Shown piece by piece: positions 25,566 to 35,722 of a stretch of DNA of 64,000 nucleotides (positions are counted from its first letter, which is position 1; each line of letters opens with the position of its first letter). The notes beneath the pieces are model-generated. The model had not been told where the DNA came from. It saw nothing but the letters and a program-made list of their open reading frames with translations, and searched no databases. The stretch covers positions 248,001 through 312,000 of the forward strand of contig JANVFP010000022.1 in assembly GCA_027919835.1 (NCBI GenBank), given 5' to 3'. Position numbers and translations under genes: made by a program. Source of the DNA: Lentinula raphanica (taxonomy: Eukaryota > Basidiomycota > Agaricomycetes > Agaricales > Omphalotaceae).

Positions 25566-25799
25566 TTTGGTCTTGAGGAGATTGAGAAGAACGGAAACCG
25601 ATTTTCGAAAGCCAGATGTGCGTGGTCGGACGAGGTGGCTGTGCAACTGTACAGTACCATTCCCACGCATTGTGGCTCGCCTTTCGTGTATGTTGCCGAA
25701 GGTTGCCGGTCTCGTTTTTTGAACTTTCGTCAACGGTAGAGGCCCAAGGTCTAACTCATCGTTGCTGTATTCTAAACTTGATTCCGCTCAGTCCTCAAG
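25566..25799. promoter_or_regulatory. Bidirectional ribosomal-protein promoter (RPS9/RPL21)
   Basis: 234 bp between the divergent start codons of two ribosomal protein genes of different subunits. No TATA box is seen. A shared promoter would help balanced expression. Confidence 0.5.
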
Positions 25800-26444
25800 A
25801 TGCCTCACTCATTCGGTTACCGCGCGCGGACGCGCCACATGTTCAAGAGGGGATTCAAGGGTGCGAGGATAACCTAGAGAATTGAAGATGCGAGGATTCT
25901 GATACCCCAATTTTTCATAGAACATGGCCCCGTCAAGTTGTCCACCTTTATCATCAACTATCGCGTTGGTGACATCGTCGACATCAAAGCTAATGCGGCT
26001 CAACAAAAGGGCATGCCTCACAAATACTACCATGGGTGCGTCTTTCACCAATCTAGTTCGATGTAATCTGAATGATTTTCTTCAGGCGAACTGGTATCGT
26101 CTACAATGTCACCCCTACCTCTGTCGGTGTCATTGTGTATAAGGTCGTTGGCAATCGATACATAGAAAAACGTGTCAACCTGCGTGTTGAGCATATCCGT
26201 CACTCGAAATGCAGACAGGAGTTTTTGGACCGAGTCAAGAGCAACCACGAAGCACACGTTGCTGCTAAAGCCTCTGGAGGTATGATCGGTTTGATTCTGA
26301 TTCTGATATCATCTCCTGATGCTAGTTCCAGAGCGCGTTAACCTCCGCCGCATCCCCGCTCTCCCTCGTGAATCCAGAACCGTCTCAACTTCAGAGAACA
26401 CCCCCCAAACCATTGTGCCGGTGCCATATGAGACTACTATCTGA
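25800..26444 (+). CDS. RPL21: 60S ribosomal protein eL21 (Rpl21)
   Basis: Large-subunit ribosomal protein. ATG 25800 gives MPHSFGYRARTRHMFKRGF, then across an intron LSTFIINYRVGDIVDIKANA and QKGMPHKYYHGRTGIVYNV (second intron between HG and R). The core includes VGVIVYKVVGNRYIEKRVNL and RVEHIRHSKCRQEFLDRV; the last exon has PERVNLRRIPALPRESRTVS and ends PYETTI. About 160 residues, as expected for the family. Stop TGA at 26442. The gene ends 146 bp before the convergent MRE11 stop. Confidence 0.95.
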
Positions 26445-26590
26445 TGTATCCTTAAGCCCTCCTTACTATGGCTGCCTTATGTGTTTTATGCCTTCACATT
26501 ATCCAATGTTACACCATGTAAACGCACTGCAGTTAAAAATTCCAGCCGATAACACATGTTCAGTCGAGAGCAATATTCAACAGATCACAG

Positions 26591-29256
26591 TCAACTACTA
26601 TCATCATCGTCGTCGTCGTCCTAAGGCGAGTCATGAGGTGGTGAATTGGCATTTTGACGAACAGAGCACTTACAACGATCCTTGCTCGAGCTTTGGAAGC
26701 AGCTGCTCTCGAAGATCTACTAGTCGTAGCAGGTTGGAACGAGAGCTGTGACTGTTTGGGAGCTGTCGAAGCTTTTTTCTTCGCTGGGGCCTTCTTGGGT
26801 TGAGTCTGACTTCATTTGAAGATTAATGTAGGGAGAAGAACCTCAGTTTCGCATGCATACCTCAGGACCGCTGCTCGATTTGTCCGTTTGGTGGGTTTTA
26901 TGATTTCTTCCTCCTCTTCCTCCTCTTCCTCATCGATCTCAATAATTTCGTCTTCATCTGACTCCTTCAAGTATCATGAGTTGTAGAAGATATTTGAGAA
27001 TTGAGGTTCAACTCACAACAATCTTCTTCCCCCTTGGTTTCTTGGCAGGAGCTTTTTTGGCAGGAGCCTTTCTAGCGGGGGCCTTCTTCACAGGGGCTGA
27101 CTTCTTAGCGGCAGTCTTTTTCGGAGGTTCGTTGTCGGAGCTGGGTTCCTCAAAGTCGGAACCACCGCCTCCTGCACCTCCGCCGTCCACCTCCATCATC
27201 ATAGAGTCTTCAGATTGGGCATCCGAGTCATTTGCTTTAGATTTTCCTTTGCCTTTGGCCTTCGAATTTGTTTTGCCAGCAACATAGTTCTTCTCTTGTT
27301 TCTCTTTAGCTTTGGCCAACTATAAGAATCAGGCGAGCTGAGCAAAAACAAAAATCAAACGGGAACGATAATGAAATATATACCCGGTCTTCTAACTCGT
27401 CTTCCTCCATATTCTCATTGGCTTGTACCTCGGTCATCATCGTTTTGAGAAGCTTGTTTACATGACTCTGTATAGCATGAATGTCATCCTTCTCAACAAA
27501 CATCTGGATGGCGTCCGACATTCCATTTTCCCCTAATAGTTGTAGTTCCTGTGCGGAGAGATACTCCTTGACCAGCGTCGCCACCCGTACCTTTGCAAGC
27601 TTTTCTGAAACGCTCAGATCTGGATCATCGATGCTGAGTTCTGGTTCGTCAGCAGAAATTTTGGAAGCGGCCGAGCGCGTGGATCTTTTCGTCCGGTGAA
27701 ATACTAGCATATCGCGGGGATTAGCGATACGTCCCTGGAACTCTTGTCCAAAACGAATCGGATTGGACATCTCGCTGACGCCGGTAGTCTCTACCTTGAG
27801 TCGAACGAGTGGGAGCATCGGCTTGAGTTCCTCCCCACCTTCTTTGACAATCTCAGCGTTACGTTCCTGCCACTCGTCTTCAGCCTTTTCTATGAGGGCG
27901 TTCACCTTGACCTTGAGGAATTTGGAAATTTCGATTTGGTCAGAAAGGTCGAAGCCTTCTTCTTCAGCCACTTCGCTGAGAACCACTTCTTCGATCACAA
28001 AAGGACGAACTGTTCGAAGTGGAAGCGGTTCGATTTGAAACTCTTTGTCGTGTATGGTAAGAAGAGCTACATGCCTTGAAACGGTCAGTTTACTGATACT
28101 CCACGATCAAGACTCGAACGTACTTGGGTATAGCTTCGCCGTCAGCTAGAGAAGTAGCCACAGATGAACCTGGCTGAGTAATGTAGTAGCTTTTTCCTGC
28201 CACTGGTTCAGGTATGATTCGACAATCGTGTTCGTGGCCCCAGACAACGAGGTCGACACTATCATCGAACATGCCTTCGGGTACAAACTCCTGGGGACCG
28301 TGTTTGACCCTACATGATTGGTTGGATAGGAGCACCAATAACGGGATGAAACGTACCTGTTTTGGTGCACCAGAAGAAGATTGAACCAGTTCTCTTTATC
28401 TCTAGGCATGAACATCCGCACTCGATTACTCCTGAGTTCGAAATGCATTCTGGCGTCTTTAACGTTTCCTATCCCGTACATGCCAAGATGACTCTTGCCT
28501 TTGCTCAACAGGATGGGGCGTACTGCTATTCCTGAATTTGTCGCTTCGACGTCCACAACAGGAAGATCTATCTTGCCCATATAGTTGAGTAAACCAGAGA
28601 CTGAAAGGACGTCAAGTGCGCAGAGGGCGCCTTCCTACGGGTATAGTTATTGTGAACAAAATCGAGCAGAGAGTCCAGATAGCGTACTGCTCCAGCGCCT
28701 TGAGGATCATCGTGGTTTCCATGAATGGAGAAGACGGGGATGCCGACGTTCAAGTTTGGATCTTCATAGTTAATGGCAGGAAAACTAGGCCAGCTTCGGA
28801 ATAGCTCCTATGAGATCTGCGTGAACAGACGTACGAAAATCCATATGCCTTTCCTTCATCTGGATCACTCTGTAGCTCTACTGCTACGGGTTTATCCCCC
28901 ATGGTATATTCACGAAGTAGCGCAATTGTTCGATAAAGTGACTCTCTTGATGGCTTGTTCTCGTGAAATAGATCTCCAGCAAGTAGGATGAAATCGACCT
29001 ATCTTATTCAGTCAGTATCGCGCGTTTCAAAGTACAGGCACCTCACATTATGCTTTCTGGCAAGCTGTAAGATCTCCTCAAAGGTGTTTATTGAATCCTG
29101 CCCGCGTATAGGATCTCTTTCGTTGTACCCAATGTGATTGTCGGTGGCAAGCAGGATGCGGAATGTATCCTCTGGTGAAGGAGCTGGAGCACGTCATTAC
29201 ATATGCTCTCAGCTAGTTGATGGTAGCGTACCAAGTCCTTGAGTCAATGGTGGCAT
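26591..29256 (-). CDS. MRE11: Double-strand-break repair nuclease Mre11
   Basis: Nuclease subunit of the Mre11-Rad50-Nbs1 complex. ATG 29256 begins MPPLTQGL, spliced to [20 protein letters not shown], giving phosphoesterase motif I (DxH), then [17 protein letters not shown]. Motif II is [18 protein letters not shown]; motif III is [31 protein letters not shown] supplies the late His ligands, so all metal-binding residues are present. The DNA-binding/capping region follows ([19 protein letters not shown] and [17 protein letters not shown]). The C-terminus has lysine/alanine/proline repeats ([17 protein letters not shown], about 27100-27040), a glutamate run, and ends KARARIV joined across a final intron to DDDDDDSS. 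About 690 residues in many short exons; the boundaries around 28340-28640 are the least certain. Confidence 0.93.
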
Positions 29257-29458
29257 TTTTGTTGTAGTCTGTGAGGTTTGAGGTTGACGCGACGCGCTTA
29301 GGCTTTAGCGTATGTCGATGACTCATCATTTCGCAGCACGTGCTGCCTGCGGGGGATTTCTCCTCCGACTTGTTGCCCTCTACATTTACCTAGTACGACG
29401 TGGTTTTTGCCCTCTTGTATCTTGATTTCCCGCAGCACAAGGCGACTTTGCGCACGAC
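29257..29458. promoter_or_regulatory. Shared 202-bp promoter, MRE11 / nucleotide-sugar transporter
   Basis: Divergent ATGs at 29256 and 29459. A GACGCGACGCG stretch near 29287 on the plus strand resembles the MluI-type ACGCG core of fungal cell-cycle promoters, which would suit a repair gene; this is a single short match. Confidence 0.35.
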
Positions 29459-30850
29459 ATGTCTCCTCAAAATGCCCAGAAGCCGCCCTCGAGAGCTCTT
29501 GTAGTATGTCGACGTGTTCTAGTGTCTTTTTTCGCGCATTAACCAAATTTGTCTGAACAGACTGGTGTTGTCGGTTTCTATCTTGTGGCAGCATTATCGG
29601 TCAGTCGCCTTCTGTGCCATGCTGTACAGTCGCTTACAAGCTAGAATGATATTAGATGGTGATGGCGTATGTGGCAGCCCATACAGATATCGACGATTTC
29701 TCATTTTTCGTCTTGCCATCCCTAGTAATAAATGGGTCCTCAATGCGACTGAAGCGCCGCTTTTCTTCTTGTTCACTCAGCTTGTCATTGCGGTCATCCT
29801 GTTCGTCATTTCGGATGTCATGAAAGTACTCCCCGACAGACTGCATTTCGATCTCAATGTTTGCAAGGGACTGGTTCCCATGGTTGGTCTCAATGTCGTT
29901 GGTCTAAGGTATGTTACTCCACCTTCCTTGCTATATACATGCGGTCTTAATGAGAGGACTGTAGCTTCAGTAACTACACTCTGAAATATGTTGATGCCTC
30001 GTTCTATCAAGTTGCGCGTGGGCTCGTGCTTCCGTTCACTGTCTGCACATCCTTCGTTATGCTCAATGCCCGACCTTCACTCCGCATCCTCTTTTCATGT
30101 GGCATCGTCACTCTAGGATTCTTCATCGGTGTATTCCTTGACGGCACATCCTTATCTCTCGTCGGAATATTTTTCGGTGTGGTCAGCTCCGCCATCACTG
30201 CAATCCATTCGGTTGTAATCAAGCAAAGCCTGAGCGTCGTTAACGGTAGCGCACTTCTGCTCTCTTGGTACACCAATCTACTCAGCGCACTCGTCCTCAT
30301 TCCCATCATTGTCCTTGCGGGCGAAACTGCTGAAGTTTACAAACTCTTCTTTGGCGCTGATGAACTGTTACGGACGACCGGGCAAATGTCTGCTCTGGGT
30401 ACCTTTGTGTGGGGATCAATGATCACGGTATGCAATTGATTACAGCACTAGGTGGAAGATCCTGACGAATTCATAGGGTGCTCTTGGATTTATGATGAGC
30501 ATTGCGAGCTTGTTATCCATCAAGGTTACCTCACCGATAACACACATGATTTCTTCCGCTGTCCGTGGCGTTGCTGCATCTCTTCTGGGAATGTGGCTTT
30601 TCCACGACATCATTACTTCGTATGTTCACCTCTTGTTAGTCAATTTTACCCTCATTCACATACACTTCCACGTAGCGGCCGAGCTTCTTCTATTGCCATC
30701 ATCCTCCTTGGCTCTATATACTATACGTGGGTCAAACATGTCGAGTCACAGTCACCGACACCTTCGACTTCTAATGGTAGCTACGAACGCCTAAAAATGG
30801 AAGACGTGGAATCTGGAGCCAGGCGCAACTCGAGCTCTAAACCTGAATGA
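29459..30850 (+). CDS. Nucleotide-sugar transporter, GDP-fucose-transporter-like (SLC35C1 type)
   Basis: Golgi/ER multi-pass antiporter of the drug/metabolite transporter superfamily, closest in my reading to GDP-fucose transporters. Exon 1 gives MSPQNAQKPPSRALV, exon 2 TGVVGFYLVAALS, an 11-nt microexon (29656-29666) plus the next base gives MVMA, then NKWVLNATEAPLFFLFTQLV. Later hydrophobic helices include LVPMVGLNVVGL, SFSNYTLKYVDASFYQVARG, LVGIFFGVVSSAITAIHSVV and PITHMISSAVRGVAASLLGM. The final exon has GRASSIAIILLGSIYYTWVK, typical of the subfamily, and an acidic tail. About 352 residues and roughly ten membrane segments, as for SLC35C1. The GDP-fucose assignment is by family resemblance; GDP-mannose or another nucleotide sugar is possible. 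Confidence 0.85.
29656..29666 (+). other. 11-nt microexon in the nucleotide-sugar transporter gene
   Basis: Flanked by TATTAG on the left and GTATGT on the right. Including it is the only way I found to keep frame between VAALS and NKWVLN, and it encodes the family-conserved Met-Val-Met of the first helix. Confidence 0.75.
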
Positions 30851-31053
30851 TAGTATTGCATATGGATGTTCCCTATAGATTCGCAGTAGCGTTATATGTC
30901 ATATTAGAAGCACACTATTTATACAAGTATACCACTGTCATAATCACTGCGTCTGCCAGAGATTGCTTGGGGGCAATGATGAGTGATCGTGAGCTCGCAG
31001 ATTGCGATGTAGGCTATTACATAATAATTGTAACAAAAACTTCCCCACTCAAC

Positions 31054-31729
31054 ATGCAAGCTGGCACTGCTGATCTCAATCGTCCTGAGGTAGATTCTGT
31101 CCTTGCGCAATATCTTGCTTTCCCTTTCGAGTCGGATGTCAACTTTAAGGTACTCTCTGACTCCTATAGTCTACTGACAAGATCACGAACTATAGCCTTT
31201 TTTGCAAGAACGGTTTGTCTGATATAGTGTCTGTGGCTGGTGTTTCCTCAGACGTACCAGAGGATACGCTTCAGGCGATGCGTGTTTTCTACTTCAACCG
31301 GTATGCTGCACTTGAAAGGCCCTCAAAGAAGCCTGAAACCAATTGATACCTATGGCTAGAATGACAGGTCATTCGTTATCTGTTGCAGATGTTCAAGCCC
31401 ATGAAATGAAGAAGGCCGGGACGAGGGATTCACCAAGTTCTTTTCCAAATACAGCTGGAGCAGATTCTGAACCTCATGACACAATACCGCTTTCATTTGA
31501 ACAAATCAAGGCTCTGATTGAAGCAGAAAGGTTCGATGAAATACCCAACAATAAGACTATATCTGCGGAGTTGAATGTAAGATGTTCGCAAATCCACCTT
31601 TATGATCAGATTATCACCTTGCTCTCATAGCCTGTTTCAACTGGTAGGTCGGCTGTTCGGCCACCAAAGAAACCTTGGGAGAAGGACAGTCGCTCCGAAA
31701 CCGATAGTGGTTCACTGACTCGAGAGTAG
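31054..31729 (+). CDS. KPWE-domain protein (Pex39-like peroxisomal import factor)
   Basis: Small protein whose C-terminal exons match the KPWE domain found in Pex14-related and Pex39 proteins: PLSFEQIKALIEAERFDEIP, NNKTISAELN, then after an intron RSAVRPPKKPWEKD. Upstream exons give NGLSDIVSVAGVSSDVPEDT and LQAMRVFYFNR, spliced to MTGHSLSVADVQAHEM. The start is probably ATG 31054 (MQAGTADLNRPEVDSVLAQY), but the first intron is unresolved: a phase-correct join needs a donor upstream of 31150 and the acceptor at about 31169. From published work on yeast Yjr012c and human C6orf226 (Pex39), such proteins assist Pex7-dependent PTS2 import; that role here is inference from the motif. Confidence 0.65.
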
Positions 31730-32190
31730 CAGTACTTAGCCTGAGGTTGAGATTCCTGTCGGACTCGTCATACCGGCTTCAAGTTTTGGCAACTCGGATC
31801 GTCGATTAGTACATAGTTGAAGTTATTTATACTCATGATCTGCTTGAGGCAGTATATGTTACTAATGGTAATAGAGATATCGACTCTATCGAGGAGTTTG
31901 TAGTAGTGAAAGGTGTAGCTGCGCAGGCGGCGCTCTGCACTCGACCTCAGCCTGACGGCCTCGCTGTTAACGTTTAGATTAGTCAGCGTCTGAGTCATAT
32001 CCAACTTGGTCACGGGGCCGCTACTTTTGTCGCGACGCCACTTTGATGAGTGGCATCTTCTGCCTTTATACTTTCACCAGCCAGCAGCTGCCAACTTTAC
32101 GACAATAAATAGGCCAGTGGGTATCTACAACTCTCTCTCCTTTACTATACTACATGGAGAATATGTGAGCACTGCTACTGCTCGTGTGTG
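31730..32190. other. Intergenic region upstream of the SNF2 gene
   Basis: About 460 bp. Nothing recognisable on either strand; it should contain the SNF2-gene promoter and the 3' UTR of the preceding gene. Confidence 0.4.
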
Positions 32191-35100
32191 ATGTCATTCT
32201 CATCCATACGTAGCCGACAACGCCTGGCCCAAAACACGAATCTCTTTCCAGATGTTACACCGGCATCTCGCACACCAAGCATCATGGTCAGTACTTAGAT
32301 AAAGTCGATAACCTTTTAGCTCTTGACTTTGTCCTTAGACAATATCGTCATCGAGCACTTCAAGTTCAACCTCATCGCGGCCTACCGGTCGCAAGAATAG
32401 ACAGGGTGCTATAATCATACTCTCTTCCGACGAAGAAGAGGAGCGAGATGAACTTGATCCAAGTCCTTTCAAGCCAGCGGTATTGAAACCTTCAAACCTT
32501 AACAAACAAAGGGAGCCTCCTCTTCCTGTTAAAGCAGTCCATTCGCAAGCAAGTAAATCAATGGTCAATCCAACCAACGCTTTCTTCGGGGGAGTTGATT
32601 CTCTGAAGCCTCAGGAAAGTGCTCCAATAATCGGAGGTAACGTTAAGGCGTTGGATGGGGACGATCAGAAAGACGGTGAGGAGGTGGCTATTCCTGAGTT
32701 CAACGAGGAGGAGCATCGGTATATCTCCCTGCGGATGCTGAGAAAGCTCTGCGTGACCTCATGGGTAGTGCGATGAATCAAGATGTCGACGTGGAAATCA
32801 ATCCAGAAGATTTCACTGTCAAGGGTTTCAAAGAAGGAATTAGGCTTCTTGACCATCAGGTCATTGGTCGCAATTGGATGCGCGACAGAGAAAACCCCCA
32901 ACTGAAACGCATGGGTGGAATCTTAGCTGACGACATGGGGTATGCCACTAATTTTTGCCTTTCAGTCTGACTACTTGCTGATCATAGTCTGAGAAAGGCT
33001 TGGAAAGACTATTCAAACTCTAACGCGTATATCAGAAGGCAAGCCTCGAAAGAGCGACAAGGAAGATGGGTGGGATCCTGCCACTTTGTGTGTCCGAACT
33101 CTTGCTCTATATACTCTGACTCATCTGCTCTATAGAGTTGTTTGCCCGCTAGCACTGGTTCAACAATGGGCTGACGAAATTGAAAAGATGACCGATGGGC
33201 TTAAGGTTGTGAAACACCAAGGTACTTCACGAACCTCTGGTGAGTGATCGATTCCTGTTACTGTTACTGCCAATCGATATGCAATACAACCCTTCAAAGA
33301 TCCCATGGTGTTGAAACGTGCTCACGTCGTAATCACAACATACGATACACTCAAATCCGAATACGGTGTCTTCAATCCGGCCGATGGCAAACGCCAAAGT
33401 AAACAAAAGCAAGCTGTACCAAGTGACGACAACGCCGATAGTTCCGAGGCAGAACATTTTGGGCACACGTTGAAGAAACCTGCCAAGAAAACACCAAAAA
33501 GCAAGAGCAAGAAGGATGCATTATATCATGTACAATGGTTTCGAGTGGTTCTCGGTAAGATTGATTGAGTAGAAACCAGAATACATTCAAACAATGTTAA
33601 CGTAGACGAGGCGCACAATATCAAGAATCGAAACACGGCCGCTGCCCATGCTTGCTGTGCACTGGAGGCGAAATTTAGATGGGCCTTGACTGGAACTCCT
33701 ATGTTAGTCACTCATCTCTACCGCTTTCCAGCGCCATTTCTGACTCTTGGTTAATAGGCAAAACGACGTTACTGAACTATACTCGCTACTGAAGTTTCTT
33801 CGAATCAAACCCTTCTCTTCCTGGGAGAAGTTCAATGAACAGATCGCAAAACCTGTCAAAAATGGGAGAGGAGCAAATCGTGCTATGAAGAGATTACAGG
33901 TATCCACCTTTGAAATCCCGTTCCACTTGTCTTCAATCGTTTCTCATGTCTTAACCAGGTTGTTCTAAAGCAGATCATGCTGCGACGCCGTAAAGATGAC
34001 ACCATGAATGGAAAAGTCTTGATTGAATTGCCCAAACGAACCGTCAATATTGTTTCTTGTCCTTTCTCCCCATCTGAGCAACAATTCTACAACAATCTTG
34101 AACTCAAGATGAATAACGTCATGGAACAACTCGTCGAAGATGCTCAGAAAGCTGGTGTCAAGGCCAACTACATGTCTGTTTTGTTGTTGTTGCTTCGTCT
34201 ACGACAAGGTCAGTCTTTCTCGCTTCGCGAGTCACCCTCTACTCATGGGCAATCATAGCTTGTAATCACCCGGTTCTTGTCTCCAAAGACTATAAAGAAG
34301 ACCTGGATGCGGTCGACTCAAGAGGGGCTAAGAAAGGTTCCGCAGACGTTGACGGCGACGACCTCATTGCTGCCTTTGATCAGTTGAATGTCTCTCGGAA
34401 GTGTAAAATGTGTACTGCAGAGTAAGCATGCAGTGATCTCAGTGCTCTTTTGCGGACTCTGACTCATTACAGGCTAACCACTCGAAATACTGGAAAGAGA
34501 CTGCTAGAAAGCCACTGCGATGATTGCGCCTCCCTTATCATCAAATCTCGCCAACAAAATGAGGACCGCCCGGATTCAGCAAAGATCAGGATGATACGCA
34601 AGTTACTTCGACAGATTGAGGAGCAATCCTCAGGAGAGGAGAAAACGATCATCTTCTCCCAATTTACTACCATGCTCGATCTTCTGGAACCATTCTTGGA
34701 GGAGGCAAGGGTCAAGTTTGTTCGTTGTGAGTATCGTGCTGCAAACACGGAAAGTGTCACAATAACGCGTATGTCAATCTAGATGATGGATCGATGAAGC
34801 CTTCGGAGCGAGAACAATCTCTCAATGCCATTAAAACAGATGATTCAGTCAAAGTCATCTTGATTTCTTTTAAGGCTGGCAGTACCGGTGAGTATCCATG
34901 TTGTCCTCAACGCGTTAAAATCTAAGTCCCATTGTCAGGCCTTAATCTCACGGCGTGTAATAATGTCATCCTGGTAGATCTATGGTGGAACCCAGCGCTT
35001 GAGGTTTGTACAGGAATCCATCGACTGCTCGGTATATTCTCAAGCAAATTTTTGCTTTCTACAGGATCAAGCGTTTGATCGCTCTCACCGTTTTGGCCAG

Positions 35101-35347
35101 AAACGAGACGTCAATATATATAAATTGAAGATCGATAGCACTGTAGAGGATCGCATCCTAGAAGTAGGTGCTTCATGAGTCTATCATACTTCCACCTGAC
35201 CGTCAATGCTTGCAGCTCCAAGACAAGAAACGCGAACTTGCGCGCGCAGCTCTCAGTGGTGACAAAATCAAGAACATGCGTCTGGGCATGGATGAACTTT
35301 TAGCTTTATTCAGACCGGGACATGGAGGAGAGTCTGATGAAGAATAG
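32191..35347 (+). CDS. SNF2-family ATP-dependent DNA translocase (Rad5/Rad16/Uls1 group)
   Basis: Swi2/Snf2-type helicase-like ATPase. ATG 32191 (MSFSSIRSRQRLAQNTNLFP); the N-terminus is Ser-rich and acidic with IIILSSDEEEERDE, a possible SUMO-interacting motif. Helicase motifs after splicing: I GILADDMG joined to LGKTIQTL, Ia VVCPLALVQQWADEIEK, II DEAHNIKNRNT, III RWALTGTPMQND, then IIFSQFTTMLDLLEPFL, V AGSTGLNLTACNNVILVDLW, VI DQAFDRSHRFGQKRDVNIYK. Motif I has the intact Walker lysine. Between lobes, where Rad5/Rad16 carry a RING, there is only a short CKMC...CDDC pair about 20 residues apart. About 14 short introns. Likely roles are chromatin-associated repair or removal of bound proteins; the exact orthologue is unclear. 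Confidence 0.9.
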
Positions 35348-35722
35348 TCTAAATATCTACGAAATCTACACCGACCATCTCCTATGACCTTCAAGTTGTC
35401 AAGCACAATTTCATCGACTCGTATCAGTATCTAGAGCTCAGTATATCCGTTTGTACATATATACCTAGAAGCTTCAAAGCTTCAAAGTTCAATGACTCAG
35501 AGGCTGCCCAGCGCGATTCTTGCATGGAACCGCTTTTCAATTTTATGAGTCACGGCTTGGTCAACGTCACGGAGGCGGAAGTTGTCACGAACCGAAGTTC
35601 TTTTCAAACCACCATTGCCTACCATTGCCAACAAAATTTTGCTTAGAATTGGCTCTTTCACGATCCAGACAAACGACTGAACACCATGGATCTTTAGGCT
35701 GCCCTCGAGTATTAATTTCATC
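35348..35722. promoter_or_regulatory. Intergenic region before the Est1/SMG7-like gene, with two TGASTCA sites
   Basis: 375 bp between the SNF2 stop and the next start. Contains TGACTCA at 35493-35499 and TGAGTCA at 35546-35552, the palindromic site bound by Gcn4/AP-1-type bZIP factors, 53 bp apart and 170-230 bp before the ATG. No gene seen. Confidence 0.4.
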
